Below, in pieces: positions 25,041 to 32,367 of a stretch of 63,693 bases of DNA. The stretch comes from Azospirillum melinis (GTDB taxonomy: Bacteria; Pseudomonadota; Alphaproteobacteria; Azospirillales; Azospirillaceae): contig NZ_WHOS01000040.1 of the NCBI RefSeq assembly GCF_013340935.1, positions 1-63,693 of the forward strand, in the 5' to 3' direction. Each line of letters opens with the position of its first letter. The stretch's first letter is position 1. The notes under the pieces were generated by a model. It did no database searches, was not told the origin of the DNA, and saw nothing but the letters and a program-made list of their open reading frames with translations. The position numbers and the translations under genes are program-made.

Positions 25041-26716
25041 TGCACGGCCTCCAGAACCGGGACGCGGCTCTGCACCACGCGGAAGCGGTTGGCGACGAAG
25101 GCAAGGTCGCACAGCGCCGCGTTGGCCGCCGGGTTGGCGCCGGTGCCGTGGAAGTCGCTGAAGGCCGCCGACTGGTTGACGAAGACGCCGCCGGTGAGGT
25201 TGACCGACAGGGCGACGCCGGCCTCGACGAACAGGTCGGTCGCCTGCTCGATCAGCTGCGGGTCGGTGCTGTAGAGGCCGGTGGTCAGTGCCCCCTTGGT
25301 CCGGGTCAGGCGGGCGGCGCGCTCCAGGCTGTCGGCGGTGCCGTCGGTCTTCACGATGATGGAGATCGGACCGAACAGCTCATGGCCGTACTTGTCCTCG
25401 TCGGCCGCATCCATGGTCAGGATCAGCGGCGTGCGGATGCGGGCGTCGGGGAATTTCGGATGGGCGATGGCGCGCGACGGCAGCACGACGGTGCCGAGCT
25501 TGGCGGCCTCGTCGATGCGGGCCAGCGTCGCGTCGGACTGGATGGCGCCCAGCACCTCGACCGCGCGTTCCGGGTCGGACAGGAACTTGTCGACCCCGCC
25601 GGCCAACGCAGAAACCACCTGATCGAAGCTCATGCGCTCAGCGCCGGCCTGGATGCCGTCCTTGGGCACGAAGATGACCTGGGTCGTCGTGCACATCTGG
25701 CCGGAATAGAGGCTGAGCGTGAAGGCGAGGTTGCGCACCATGCCCTTGGGGTCGTCGGTGCCGTCGATGACCACCGTGTTGACGCCGGCCTTCTCGGTGT
25801 AGACCTGGGCCTGACGGGCGTTCTGCTCCAGCCAGTCGCCGAAGCCGGTGGAGCCGGTGTAGTCGATCACCGCCACTTCCGGCCGCAGCGCCAGATCCCT
25901 GGCGACGGTGTCGCCGATGGCCAGCGTGACGAGGTTGGGGTCGAGCCCGCACTCCGCCAGCACCTCGCGGGCGATCTTCACGGTGATGGCGAGTGGCAGG
26001 ATGGCGGTCGGGCCGGGCTTCACGATCACCGCATTGCCGGTGACAAGGCTGGCGAACAGGCCGGGATAGCCGTTCCAGGTCGGGAAGGTGGCGCAGCCGA
26101 TGACCAGCCCGACGCCGCGGCCGACCACCTCGAAGCGCTTCTCCATCACCAGCGGCGGGTTCTTGCCCTGCGGCTTCTCCCAGCGCGCCGCCGGGGCCTG
26201 GTCGGTCATCGCCTTCCAGCCATAGGCGACGGCCTCCAGCCCGCGGTCCTGGGCGTGCGGGGCGCCGGCCTGGAAGGCCATCATGAAGGCCTGCCCGGTG
26301 GTGTGCATCACCGCGTTGGCGATCTCGAAGCTGCGCGCGTTCAGCCTTTTCAGGATTTCCAGACAGACGCCGGCCCGGCCGTTCGGACCCGCCTTGCGCC
26401 AGCCCGGCATCGCCGCCTTGGCCGCAGTCACCAGCGCCTCGACGTCCGACACCGGATAGGCGATGCCGAGGTCGAAGCCGAAGGGCGAGTGCTCGCCCCC
26501 CACCGTTCCGGTCACGCCCGGCTGGTCCAGTTCGAAGGGTTTGTCGCGGTAGGCCGCGAAGGCCGCCTCGCCATCGGCCGCCGCCGTCTCGCCATAGGCG
26601 CGCGGGCTCGGCATTTCGGGGAAGGCCGACCAGTAGGCGCGGCTGCGGCAGGCCTCGACGGCCTTCTGCAGCGTCGCCTCGTGCGTCTCGAACAGGGCTT
26701 GCGGGGTGGTGGTCAT
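25037..26716 (-). CDS. paaN: Phenylacetate-pathway aldehyde dehydrogenase PaaN
   Basis: 559 residues of aldehyde-dehydrogenase fold only. Cofactor-binding IGCATFPTWNGYPGLFASL, IDYTGSTGFGDWLE, then YTEKAGVNTVVID and the catalytic cysteine in SLYSGQMCTTTQVIF. It should oxidise the ring-opened semialdehyde (3-oxo-5,6-dehydrosuberyl-CoA semialdehyde). E. coli PaaZ is about 680 residues because it adds a MaoC-like hydratase that opens the oxepin ring. Here that domain is missing and no separate MaoC gene is in the window. The gene sits between paaE and paaG with an ATGA overlap to paaG. Confidence 0.88.
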   Translation of the reverse strand: MTTTPQALFETHEATLQKAVEACRSRAYWSAFPEMPSPRAYGETAAADGEAAFAAYRDKPFELDQPGVTGTVGGEHSPFGFDLGIAYPVSDVEALVTAAKAAMPGWRKAGPNGRAGVCLEILKRLNARSFEIANAVMHTTGQAFMMAFQAGAPHAQDRGLEAVAYGWKAMTDQAPAARWEKPQGKNPPLVMEKRFEVVGRGVGLVIGCATFPTWNGYPGLFASLVTGNAVIVKPGPTAILPLAITVKIAREVLAECGLDPNLVTLAIGDTVARDLALRPEVAVIDYTGSTGFGDWLEQNARQAQVYTEKAGVNTVVIDGTDDPKGMVRNLAFTLSLYSGQMCTTTQVIFVPKDGIQAGAERMSFDQVVSALAGGVDKFLSDPERAVEVLGAIQSDATLARIDEAAKLGTVVLPSRAIAHPKFPDARIRTPLILTMDAADEDKYGHELFGPISIIVKTDGTADSLERAARLTRTKGALTTGLYSTDPQLIEQATDLFVEAGVALSVNLTGGVFVNQSAAFSDFHGTGANPAANAALCDLAFVANRFRVVQSRVPVLEAVQ

Positions 26717-26758
26717 GGCGGGGCGTTTCCTTTTTCTCGTTGATTTGGCGGCGTCGGA

Positions 26759-27838
26759 TCAGGCTGCGTCGAAGTCGATGACGACCCGCTCGGTCAGCGG
26801 GCGCGACTGGCAGGTCAGGACATAGCCGGCCTCGATCTCCCACGGTTCCAGCGAGTAGTTCTCGGCCATCTCGACCTTGCCTTCGCGGACCTTGGCCCGG
26901 CAGGTGCAGCAGACGCCGGACTTGCAGGAATAGGGCAGGTCGGCGCCATGCCGGTGGGCGGCCTCGAGGATGCTTTCGCCGTCATAGGGCAGCGTGAATT
27001 CCTTGCGCTTGCCGTCCTGAAGAACAGCGATGGTGGCGGCATCGGTGGGGCTGTCGGTTGGTGCCTTCCTCACGGCGGGCCGCGCGGCGGTCGTGGTGCC
27101 GAACAGTTCGACATGGATGTTGGCAGCCGGCGTGCCGCAGTCGGCCAGCGCGTCGCGCACCTCCTCCACCATCGGCTGGGGGCCGCAGAGGAAGGCAGCG
27201 TCGATGTCTTCCGCCTTCAGCGGGCCGGCGCAGAGTTCGCGCACCAGAGCGGCGCCGATGCGCCCGCCCAGCAACCCGGCCTCTTCCGGCTCTCGGCTCA
27301 GCACATGGTGGATGACCAACCGGCCGATATAGCGGTTCTTCAGGTCTTCCAGTTCCTCCCGGAAGATGATGGAGGAGACGGTGCGGTTGCCGTAGACCAG
27401 CACGAAACGGCTCTTCGGCTCCTGCGCCAGCACGGTCTTCAGGATCGACATCACCGGGGTGATGCCGCTGCCGGCGGCGAAGGCGACATAGGTGCGGGCG
27501 GCGTTGGGATCGATGGGCGTATGGAAGCGCCCCATCGGCGTCATCACCTCCAGCACGGCGCCCGGCGCCAGCGACTGGTTGGCATGGGTGGAGAACAGAC
27601 CGCCGTCCACCTTCTTCACCGCCACCCGCAACTCGCCGTCGCCTGCGCCGGAGCAGATGGAGTAGGAGCGCCGCACCTCCTCGTCGCCGATGCGGGTCTT
27701 GAGGGTGAGGTACTGGCCCTGGACGAAACGGAAGCGGTCGGCGAGATCGGCCGGCACGTCGAAGGCGATCGACACGGTGTCCGCGGTCTCCCGGCGGCAC
27801 TCGCGGATGGTCAGCGGGTGGAAGCTGGGGCTGGTCAT
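26759..27838 (-). CDS. paaE: Phenylacetyl-CoA epoxidase reductase subunit
   Basis: 359 residues from ATG at 27838. Three modules in order: FAD-binding (RRSYSICSGAG), NAD-binding (FAAGSGITPVMSILKTVL, FLCGPQPMVEEV) and a C-terminal plant-type 2Fe-2S ferredoxin with four cysteines in YSCKSGVCCTCRAKV plus VLTCQS. It delivers electrons from NADPH to the diiron PaaA oxygenase. It is 44 bases after paaD. Confidence 0.95.
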   Translation of the reverse strand: MTSPSFHPLTIRECRRETADTVSIAFDVPADLADRFRFVQGQYLTLKTRIGDEEVRRSYSICSGAGDGELRVAVKKVDGGLFSTHANQSLAPGAVLEVMTPMGRFHTPIDPNAARTYVAFAAGSGITPVMSILKTVLAQEPKSRFVLVYGNRTVSSIIFREELEDLKNRYIGRLVIHHVLSREPEEAGLLGGRIGAALVRELCAGPLKAEDIDAAFLCGPQPMVEEVRDALADCGTPAANIHVELFGTTTAARPAVRKAPTDSPTDAATIAVLQDGKRKEFTLPYDGESILEAAHRHGADLPYSCKSGVCCTCRAKVREGKVEMAENYSLEPWEIEAGYVLTCQSRPLTERVVIDFDAA

Positions 27839-27882
27839 GGGGTCCGTCCTTGCGGCGCGGAGGGGTCCTCCGCCGAAGCCGC

Positions 27883-28404
27883 TCAATGGCATTTGAACAC
27901 GTCGAACGGTTCGAGGCAGGCGTTGCAGGCGTGCAGCGCCTTGCAGGCGGTGGAGCCGAAGCGGCTGATCTGGCGGGTGTCCGTAGAGCCGCAGCGCGGG
28001 CAGGCGATCACCTCGTCCGGAGCGGTCAGGGCGCGCTTGCCGGACTGCGGCGGCGGGACGATGCCGACCTCGGCCAGCTTTTCCCGGCCGGCGTCGCTGA
28101 TCCAGTCGGTCGTCCAGGGCGGGGCGATCACCACCGAGACGCGGGCGTCGAGGCGCGCGCGGGCCAGCGCGGTTTCCGCCTCCAGCACGATGACGTTGGT
28201 GGCGGGGCAGCCGGAATATGTGGGGGTCAGGGCCACCGACAGACGGCCGTCCGCATCGGCCGAGACGGCGCGGACGATGCCGAGATCGACGATGCTCAGC
28301 ACCGGAATCTCCGGATCCATCACCCCGGCCAGAGCATCCCAGGCGGCCTTCACGACCGCATCGGCGCCCGGTTCCGGTCCCCAGCAGCCTGCTGCATCCG
28401 GCAT
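27883..28404 (-). CDS. paaD: Phenylacetyl-CoA epoxidase subunit PaaD
   Basis: 173 residues from ATG at 28404. N-terminal DUF59/MIP18-type domain with VMDPEIPVLSIVDLGIVR and TPTYSGCPATNVI. The C-terminal zinc-ribbon-like part has CPRCGS and CNACLEPF cysteine pairs. PaaD is required for epoxidase activity, probably in iron-sulfur or diiron maturation. It is seven bases after paaC. Confidence 0.94.
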   Translation of the reverse strand: MPDAAGCWGPEPGADAVVKAAWDALAGVMDPEIPVLSIVDLGIVRAVSADADGRLSVALTPTYSGCPATNVIVLEAETALARARLDARVSVVIAPPWTTDWISDAGREKLAEVGIVPPPQSGKRALTAPDEVIACPRCGSTDTRQISRFGSTACKALHACNACLEPFDVFKCH

Positions 28405-28411
28405 CTCGCCC

Positions 28412-29176
28412 TCACCAGTTCGCGTCGGGATAGGCGCGCGGCAGGAACTGCATCTCGGCCAGCAGATAGCCCAGATGCTCGCTGTGCTCGCCGCGGCGGC
28501 CGCCCTTCTGCATCCAGCCGTCGGCCGGGCGGTCGAGCGTGGCGTCATTCAGCACCGCCTCGACGCGGGCGGTCCAGGCGGCCTTCAGCTCGGCCGGGTC
28601 GGGGACGATGCCGGCGGCGACCAGCGCCTGTTCGGACTCGTCGCGCTCGACCATTTCGCCGGTGTAGGGCCAGAGCCGGCCCAGCGCGTCGGCGACCTTG
28701 GCATGGCTGATTTCGGTGCCGTCGCCCAGCCGCACCAGCCAGTCGCCGCTGTGGCGGACATGGTAGCGCACCTCCTTCACCGCCTTGGCGGCGATGCCGG
28801 CCAGCGTCTCGTCCGTCGAGGCGCAGAGCCGCCCGTACAGCTCCACCGCCCAGGCGTCGTGCAGGAACTGGCGGACGATGGTGTGGCCGAAGTCCCGGTT
28901 GGGCTGCTCGACCAGCAGGTGGTTGCGGTAGTCGAAGACGTCGCGGCGGTAGGCGAGGCGGTCCTCGTCGCGGCCCTTGCCTTCCAGCTCGCCGGCATAG
29001 GTCAGCAGCATGCGGGCATGGCCGACGAGGTCGAGCGCGACGTTGGTCAGCGCGATGTCCTCTTCCAGCTCCGGTGCATGGCCGCACCATTCCGACAGAC
29101 GGTGCCCGAGCACCAGCGAGGTGTCGCCCAGCCGCAGCGTGTAGCCGAACAGGGCCTCCTTGAGATCCGTGCTCAT
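28412..29176 (-). CDS. paaC: Phenylacetyl-CoA epoxidase structural subunit PaaC
   Basis: 254 residues, a ferritin-like helical subunit that forms the PaaAC heterodimer but lacks the complete diiron site. Recognisable blocks include GDTSLVLGHRLSEWCGHAP, NVALDLVGHARMLLTYAGE and VKEVRYHVRHSGDWLVRLGDG. It lies 15 bases after paaB and seven before paaD. Confidence 0.95.
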   Translation of the reverse strand: MSTDLKEALFGYTLRLGDTSLVLGHRLSEWCGHAPELEEDIALTNVALDLVGHARMLLTYAGELEGKGRDEDRLAYRRDVFDYRNHLLVEQPNRDFGHTIVRQFLHDAWAVELYGRLCASTDETLAGIAAKAVKEVRYHVRHSGDWLVRLGDGTEISHAKVADALGRLWPYTGEMVERDESEQALVAAGIVPDPAELKAAWTARVEAVLNDATLDRPADGWMQKGGRRGEHSEHLGYLLAEMQFLPRAYPDANW

Positions 29177-29191
29177 CAGATGGTCTTCCGG

Positions 29192-29482
29192 CTAGATGTT
29201 CTTCACGTCGGCGGGGATGTCGTAGAAGGTCGGGTGGCGGTAGACCTTGTCGTCGGCCGGGTCGAACAGGCTGGCCTTGTCCGTCGGGTCCGACGCCGCG
29301 ATGCTGGCGGCCGGGACCGCCCAGATGCTGACGCCCTCGCCGCGGCGGGTGTAGACATCGCGGGCGTTGTCCAGCGCCATGCGGGCGTCGGCGGCGTGCA
29401 GGCTGCCGACATGCTTGTGCGACAACCCGTTCTTCGGCCGGATGAAGATCTCGAACAGCGGCCAGTCTTTACGATCCATCAT
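29192..29482 (-). CDS. paaB: Phenylacetyl-CoA epoxidase subunit PaaB
   Basis: 96 residues, the standard size. FEIFIRPKNGLSHKHVGSLH near the N terminus, then ARDVYTRRGEGVSIW and HPTFYDIPADVKNI at the C terminus are family-specific. PaaB bridges two PaaAC heterodimers in the active complex. Confidence 0.96.
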   Translation of the reverse strand: MMDRKDWPLFEIFIRPKNGLSHKHVGSLHAADARMALDNARDVYTRRGEGVSIWAVPAASIAASDPTDKASLFDPADDKVYRHPTFYDIPADVKNI

Positions 29483-29507
29483 TGTCTCTTCCCTCGGATT
29501 TCTTGGC

Positions 29508-30527
29508 TCAGCCGGCCTTCTTCAGGGCGCGCTGCCGGCGTTTGGCGGCATGGGCGACGGCCGCCTCGCGGACCCAGGCGCCATCGTCCCACGCCTTGCG
29601 GCGGGCCTCGATGCGCTCGCGGTTGCAGGGGCCGTTGCCCTTCAGGATCTCGTTGAACTCGGTCCAGTCGATGGCGCCGAATTCGTAATGGCCGGTCTCG
29701 GCGTTGAGGCGCAGCTCCGGGTCCGGGATGGTCAGGCCGAGGAACTCCGCCTGCGGCACCGTGGCGTCGACGAAGCGCTGGCGCAGCTCGTCGTTGGAGA
29801 AGCGCTTGATCTTCCAGGCCATGTTCTGCGACGAGTGGGCCGACTGCTCGTCGGACGGGCCGAACATCATCAGCGACGGCCACCACCAGCGGTTCAGCGC
29901 ATCCTGCGCCATCCGCTTCTGCTCAGCCGTGCCCTGGGCCAGCGCCAGCATCAGCTCGTAGCCCTGGCGCTGGTGGAAGCTCTCCTCGCGGCAGATGCGG
30001 ACCATGGCGCGGGCATAGGGACCGTAGGAGCAGCGGCAGAGCGGCACCTGGTTCATGATCGCCGCGCCGTCGACCAGCCAGCCGATGGCGCCGATGTCGG
30101 CCCAGGTCGGGGTCGGGTAATTGAAGATGCTGGAATATTTGGCCTTGCCCGACAGCAGCTGGCCGATCAGCTCGTCGCGCGACACGCCCAGCGTCTCGGC
30201 GGCGCTGTAGAGGTAGAGGCCGTGCCCGCCCTCGTCCTGCACCTTGGCCAGCAGGGCCACCTTGCGGCGCAGCGTCGGCGCGCGGGTGATCCAGTTCCCT
30301 TCCGGCAGCATGCCGACGATTTCCGAATGGGCGTGCTGCGAGATCTGGCGGACCAGCGTGCGGCGGTAGCCGTCGGGCATCCAGTCGCGCGGCTCGATCT
30401 TCTCCTCGGCATCGACGCGCTCCTGGAAGCGGCCCTGGAGAGCGGCCTCCTGCTCCGTCACCAGCCGGGGAGACGGTTGAGCGCCCTGCTCGGTCTTGGC
30501 ATCCAAACCCTGCGTGTACATCGGCAT
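29508..30527 (-). CDS. paaA: Phenylacetyl-CoA epoxidase catalytic subunit
   Basis: 339 residues, a ferritin-like diiron oxygenase. Iron-ligand helices are visible in KVQDEGGHGLYLYSAAETLG and ICREESFHQRQGYELMLAL. The C terminus shows a Lys/Arg-rich tail. It inserts one oxygen atom into the aromatic ring of phenylacetyl-CoA to form the 1,2-epoxide. It is the first gene of an eleven-gene minus-strand transcript extending to paaK. An FNR-like box lies 48-61 bases upstream of the ATG. Confidence 0.96.
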   Translation of the reverse strand: MPMYTQGLDAKTEQGAQPSPRLVTEQEAALQGRFQERVDAEEKIEPRDWMPDGYRRTLVRQISQHAHSEIVGMLPEGNWITRAPTLRRKVALLAKVQDEGGHGLYLYSAAETLGVSRDELIGQLLSGKAKYSSIFNYPTPTWADIGAIGWLVDGAAIMNQVPLCRCSYGPYARAMVRICREESFHQRQGYELMLALAQGTAEQKRMAQDALNRWWWPSLMMFGPSDEQSAHSSQNMAWKIKRFSNDELRQRFVDATVPQAEFLGLTIPDPELRLNAETGHYEFGAIDWTEFNEILKGNGPCNRERIEARRKAWDDGAWVREAAVAHAAKRRQRALKKAG

Positions 30528-30992
30528 CCCCGAGATGGATTGCGCGTCCAGCGAACAATTTCTGAAGGAAAAATATGATACAGATCAACGAGTGTAAAGG
30601 GGAATTGTGTGTCGCTTTAGGGGCGGGGCGTTGGGATCGCAGAAAAGCGTTTTATAACAAGGAATTGATTTGAAAATCCCGAGCGCATGCCGGGGTGGTC
30701 CGCATGACGGATGGACGCATGAATCCCGCCACCGATACACCGGAGCTGCGGTTTTGCAGATTTTGTGCGGCGCAGAAAAGGCTGGTCGGGCAGGGAGGAC
30801 GGCTGTCGGGCCAATAACCGACCCTGGCGATGCGGAATGGGCGCGGCGGCACGCATCGGTCGGGCGCAGGCGTCCCGCCAGGAGCCGCTCCGCCGGGTGG
30901 GGGAGGGCTCTGCTGACGGGGAACTGCAACGCTAGCGGATCGGGGGACGAAGCCGCGGCTTCGGGTGGATTTGAACGGCCGAAGCCAGCGCC
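30528..30992. other. Intergenic region upstream of paaA
   Basis: 465 bases without a supported gene; short reading frames on both strands lack ribosome sites. It should hold the paa promoter. The minus strand has TTTACA followed 16-17 bases later by ATATTTT, a possible -35/-10 pair flanking the FNR-like box. The remainder shows no other structure that I recognise. Confidence 0.55.
30575..30588 (-). promoter_or_regulatory. FNR/Crp-like box upstream of paaA
   Basis: On the minus strand TTGATCTGTATCAT, matching the FNR/FixK consensus TTGAT-N4-ATCAA at nine of ten defined positions. Its centre is about 54 bases upstream of paaA. Whether it activates (as a -41.5 site) or represses (inside a TTTACA/ATATTTT promoter) depends on the unknown transcription start. 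Confidence 0.5.
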
Positions 30993-31775
30993 TTACGCGC
31001 CGGCGCCGGAAAAGGTGCGCTCCAGGCGGCGGGGGGCGCGGATCAAATGAAGGTACAGCTCGTCGAACTGCCCGACGGAGGCAAGCTGGCGCACGTCGTT
31101 GACGGTGATGCGCTGGCCGTTCACTTCGATCAGGCCGCTGTCACGCAGCCGGCGCAGGGTCCGGTTGATGTGGACGATGCTCAGACCCAGCGCGTCGGCC
31201 AGGATCTCCTGCGTCACCGGCAGGACGAAATGGCCGTCGGTCACCATGTTGACGATGCTGAGGCGGCGCAGAAGCTCGACCAGCAGGTGGGCGGTGCGTT
31301 CCAGCGCCGTCCGCCGGCCCAGGCTGAGCAGCCGTTCGGCCAGGATCGCCTCCTCCCGTGCGCCGGACCAGGCGAGCGCCGCGGCGAGGCGCGGGAAGGA
31401 GCGGAACATCTCGCCGATCCGCTCCGGCGGAAAGCTCGCCACCTCGACCTGGGTCAGGGTGGTGACGCTGTGGTCGGCGGATTCGAACAGCGTGCAATAC
31501 ATGCCGATGATGTCGCCCGGCAGGACGAAGTTTACGACCTGACGCCGGCCGTCGGGCAAGGCCTTGTGGCGGATTGCCCAGCCATCCCGCATGATCCGCA
31601 CGTCCCGATATCTTTCACCCTGTTGGAGTAGATCGGTTCGCGGTGACACTCGAGCAATTGTCCTTTCCAAATCGGTAAGGTACAACTTCTCCTCATCCGA
31701 CAGGATGAGGTAGCTGCTCAATTTAAGCCACAATGGAGTGGGCTCTAGGGCGCGGCTCGCCGGTGCGCGAGTCAT
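30993..31775 (-). CDS. Crp/Fnr-family transcriptional regulator
   Basis: 260 residues. N-terminal cyclic-nucleotide-binding-like beta barrel (QQGERYRDVRIMRDGWAIRHK, NFVLPGDIIGMYC), a long dimer helix and a C-terminal winged helix with LPVTQEILADALGLSIVHINRTLRRLRDSG. Only one cysteine is present, so this is not an iron-sulfur oxygen sensor of the FNR type, nor does it have the glycine/arginine set of a cAMP pocket. It lies upstream of the paa operon in the same direction, 465 bases away, and may regulate it. Alternatively it is unrelated. There is no PaaX or PaaR gene here. Confidence 0.85.
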   Translation of the reverse strand: MTRAPASRALEPTPLWLKLSSYLILSDEEKLYLTDLERTIARVSPRTDLLQQGERYRDVRIMRDGWAIRHKALPDGRRQVVNFVLPGDIIGMYCTLFESADHSVTTLTQVEVASFPPERIGEMFRSFPRLAAALAWSGAREEAILAERLLSLGRRTALERTAHLLVELLRRLSIVNMVTDGHFVLPVTQEILADALGLSIVHINRTLRRLRDSGLIEVNGQRITVNDVRQLASVGQFDELYLHLIRAPRRLERTFSGAGA

Positions 31776-32019
31776 GGTCGTCTTTGCCTTCTTTGTCCTA
31801 ATATTGGCGCTTTGATAAACGGACGCGCAGTTGACCCGGTTCCGCGTGAGCTCGAACGTTTAGGGTTTTCGGCAAAGGTGGCCACAACATAGGTTAATCA
31901 GCCAAATATTTTTCTCGAACGGTCTGTGACGCGCGGCCGACCATGGTGTTGTTCCATATGCAATTGGACGTACCGGCAGCATGGCTGGACGGTAAGCATC
32001 ATCCAATCACACGGGGGGC

Positions 32020-32268
32020 ATGATGACGGCGGAGGATGGAGCGGCGGGGATGGCCGCTCTCTCGATTTGTGAATCGTTGGTGATCGCCATGGTCGAAAAG
32101 GGCCTCCTGACGGTGGAGGAGGCCCGGGGCGTGCTTGAGGATGCGGCGGCGGCTCATCTGCGGCAGGAGACTGCCGGATTGGCGGACGGGTATCAGCAAA
32201 GTGCCGTGCGGGCGATAGAACGGCTGGTTCTGCAGGTGGACGCGGCGGGGCAATCCGGCCGAAGATGA
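32020..32268 (+). CDS. Small helical protein of unknown function
   Basis: 82 residues; starts at 32020 or the next codon 32023, with GGGGGG immediately upstream. The sequence is amphipathic and helical, with SLVIAMVEKGLLTVEEARGVLEDAAAAHL suggesting a pair of helices around a turn, and no membrane or catalytic motif. I do not recognise a named family, although short proteins of this style occur in alphaproteobacteria. It is followed by an elaborate inverted/direct repeat (32285-32360) before the convergent kinase gene. Confidence 0.6.
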   Translation: MMTAEDGAAGMAALSICESLVIAMVEKGLLTVEEARGVLEDAAAAHLRQETAGLADGYQQSAVRAIERLVLQVDAAGQSGRR

Positions 32269-32284
32269 CATGAAGCGGCGCGTC

Positions 32285-32360
32285 GGCCCACTCGAACCGG
32301 CTCAATCGGTCAACCGGCCCAATCGGTCAACCGGTTCGAGTGGGCCGGTTCGAGTGGCCC
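32285..32360. repeat. Composite inverted and direct repeat between convergent genes
   Basis: A perfect 16-base inverted repeat: GGCCCACTCGAACCGG at 32285-32300 and CCGGTTCGAGTGGGCC at 32331-32346. Its loop contains CAATCGGTCAACCGG twice (32303-32317, 32320-32334), and CCGGTTCGAGTGG repeats at 32345-32357. It lies between the ends of converging genes and could form a strong hairpin in either transcript, acting as a two-way terminator without a T tract. Confidence 0.65.
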
Positions 32361-32367
32361 GGCGCGA

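Noticed and set aside
30585..30930. Short minus-strand frames in the region upstream of paaA
   Set aside because: They lack ribosome sites, have no recognisable motif and overlap the likely paa promoter.
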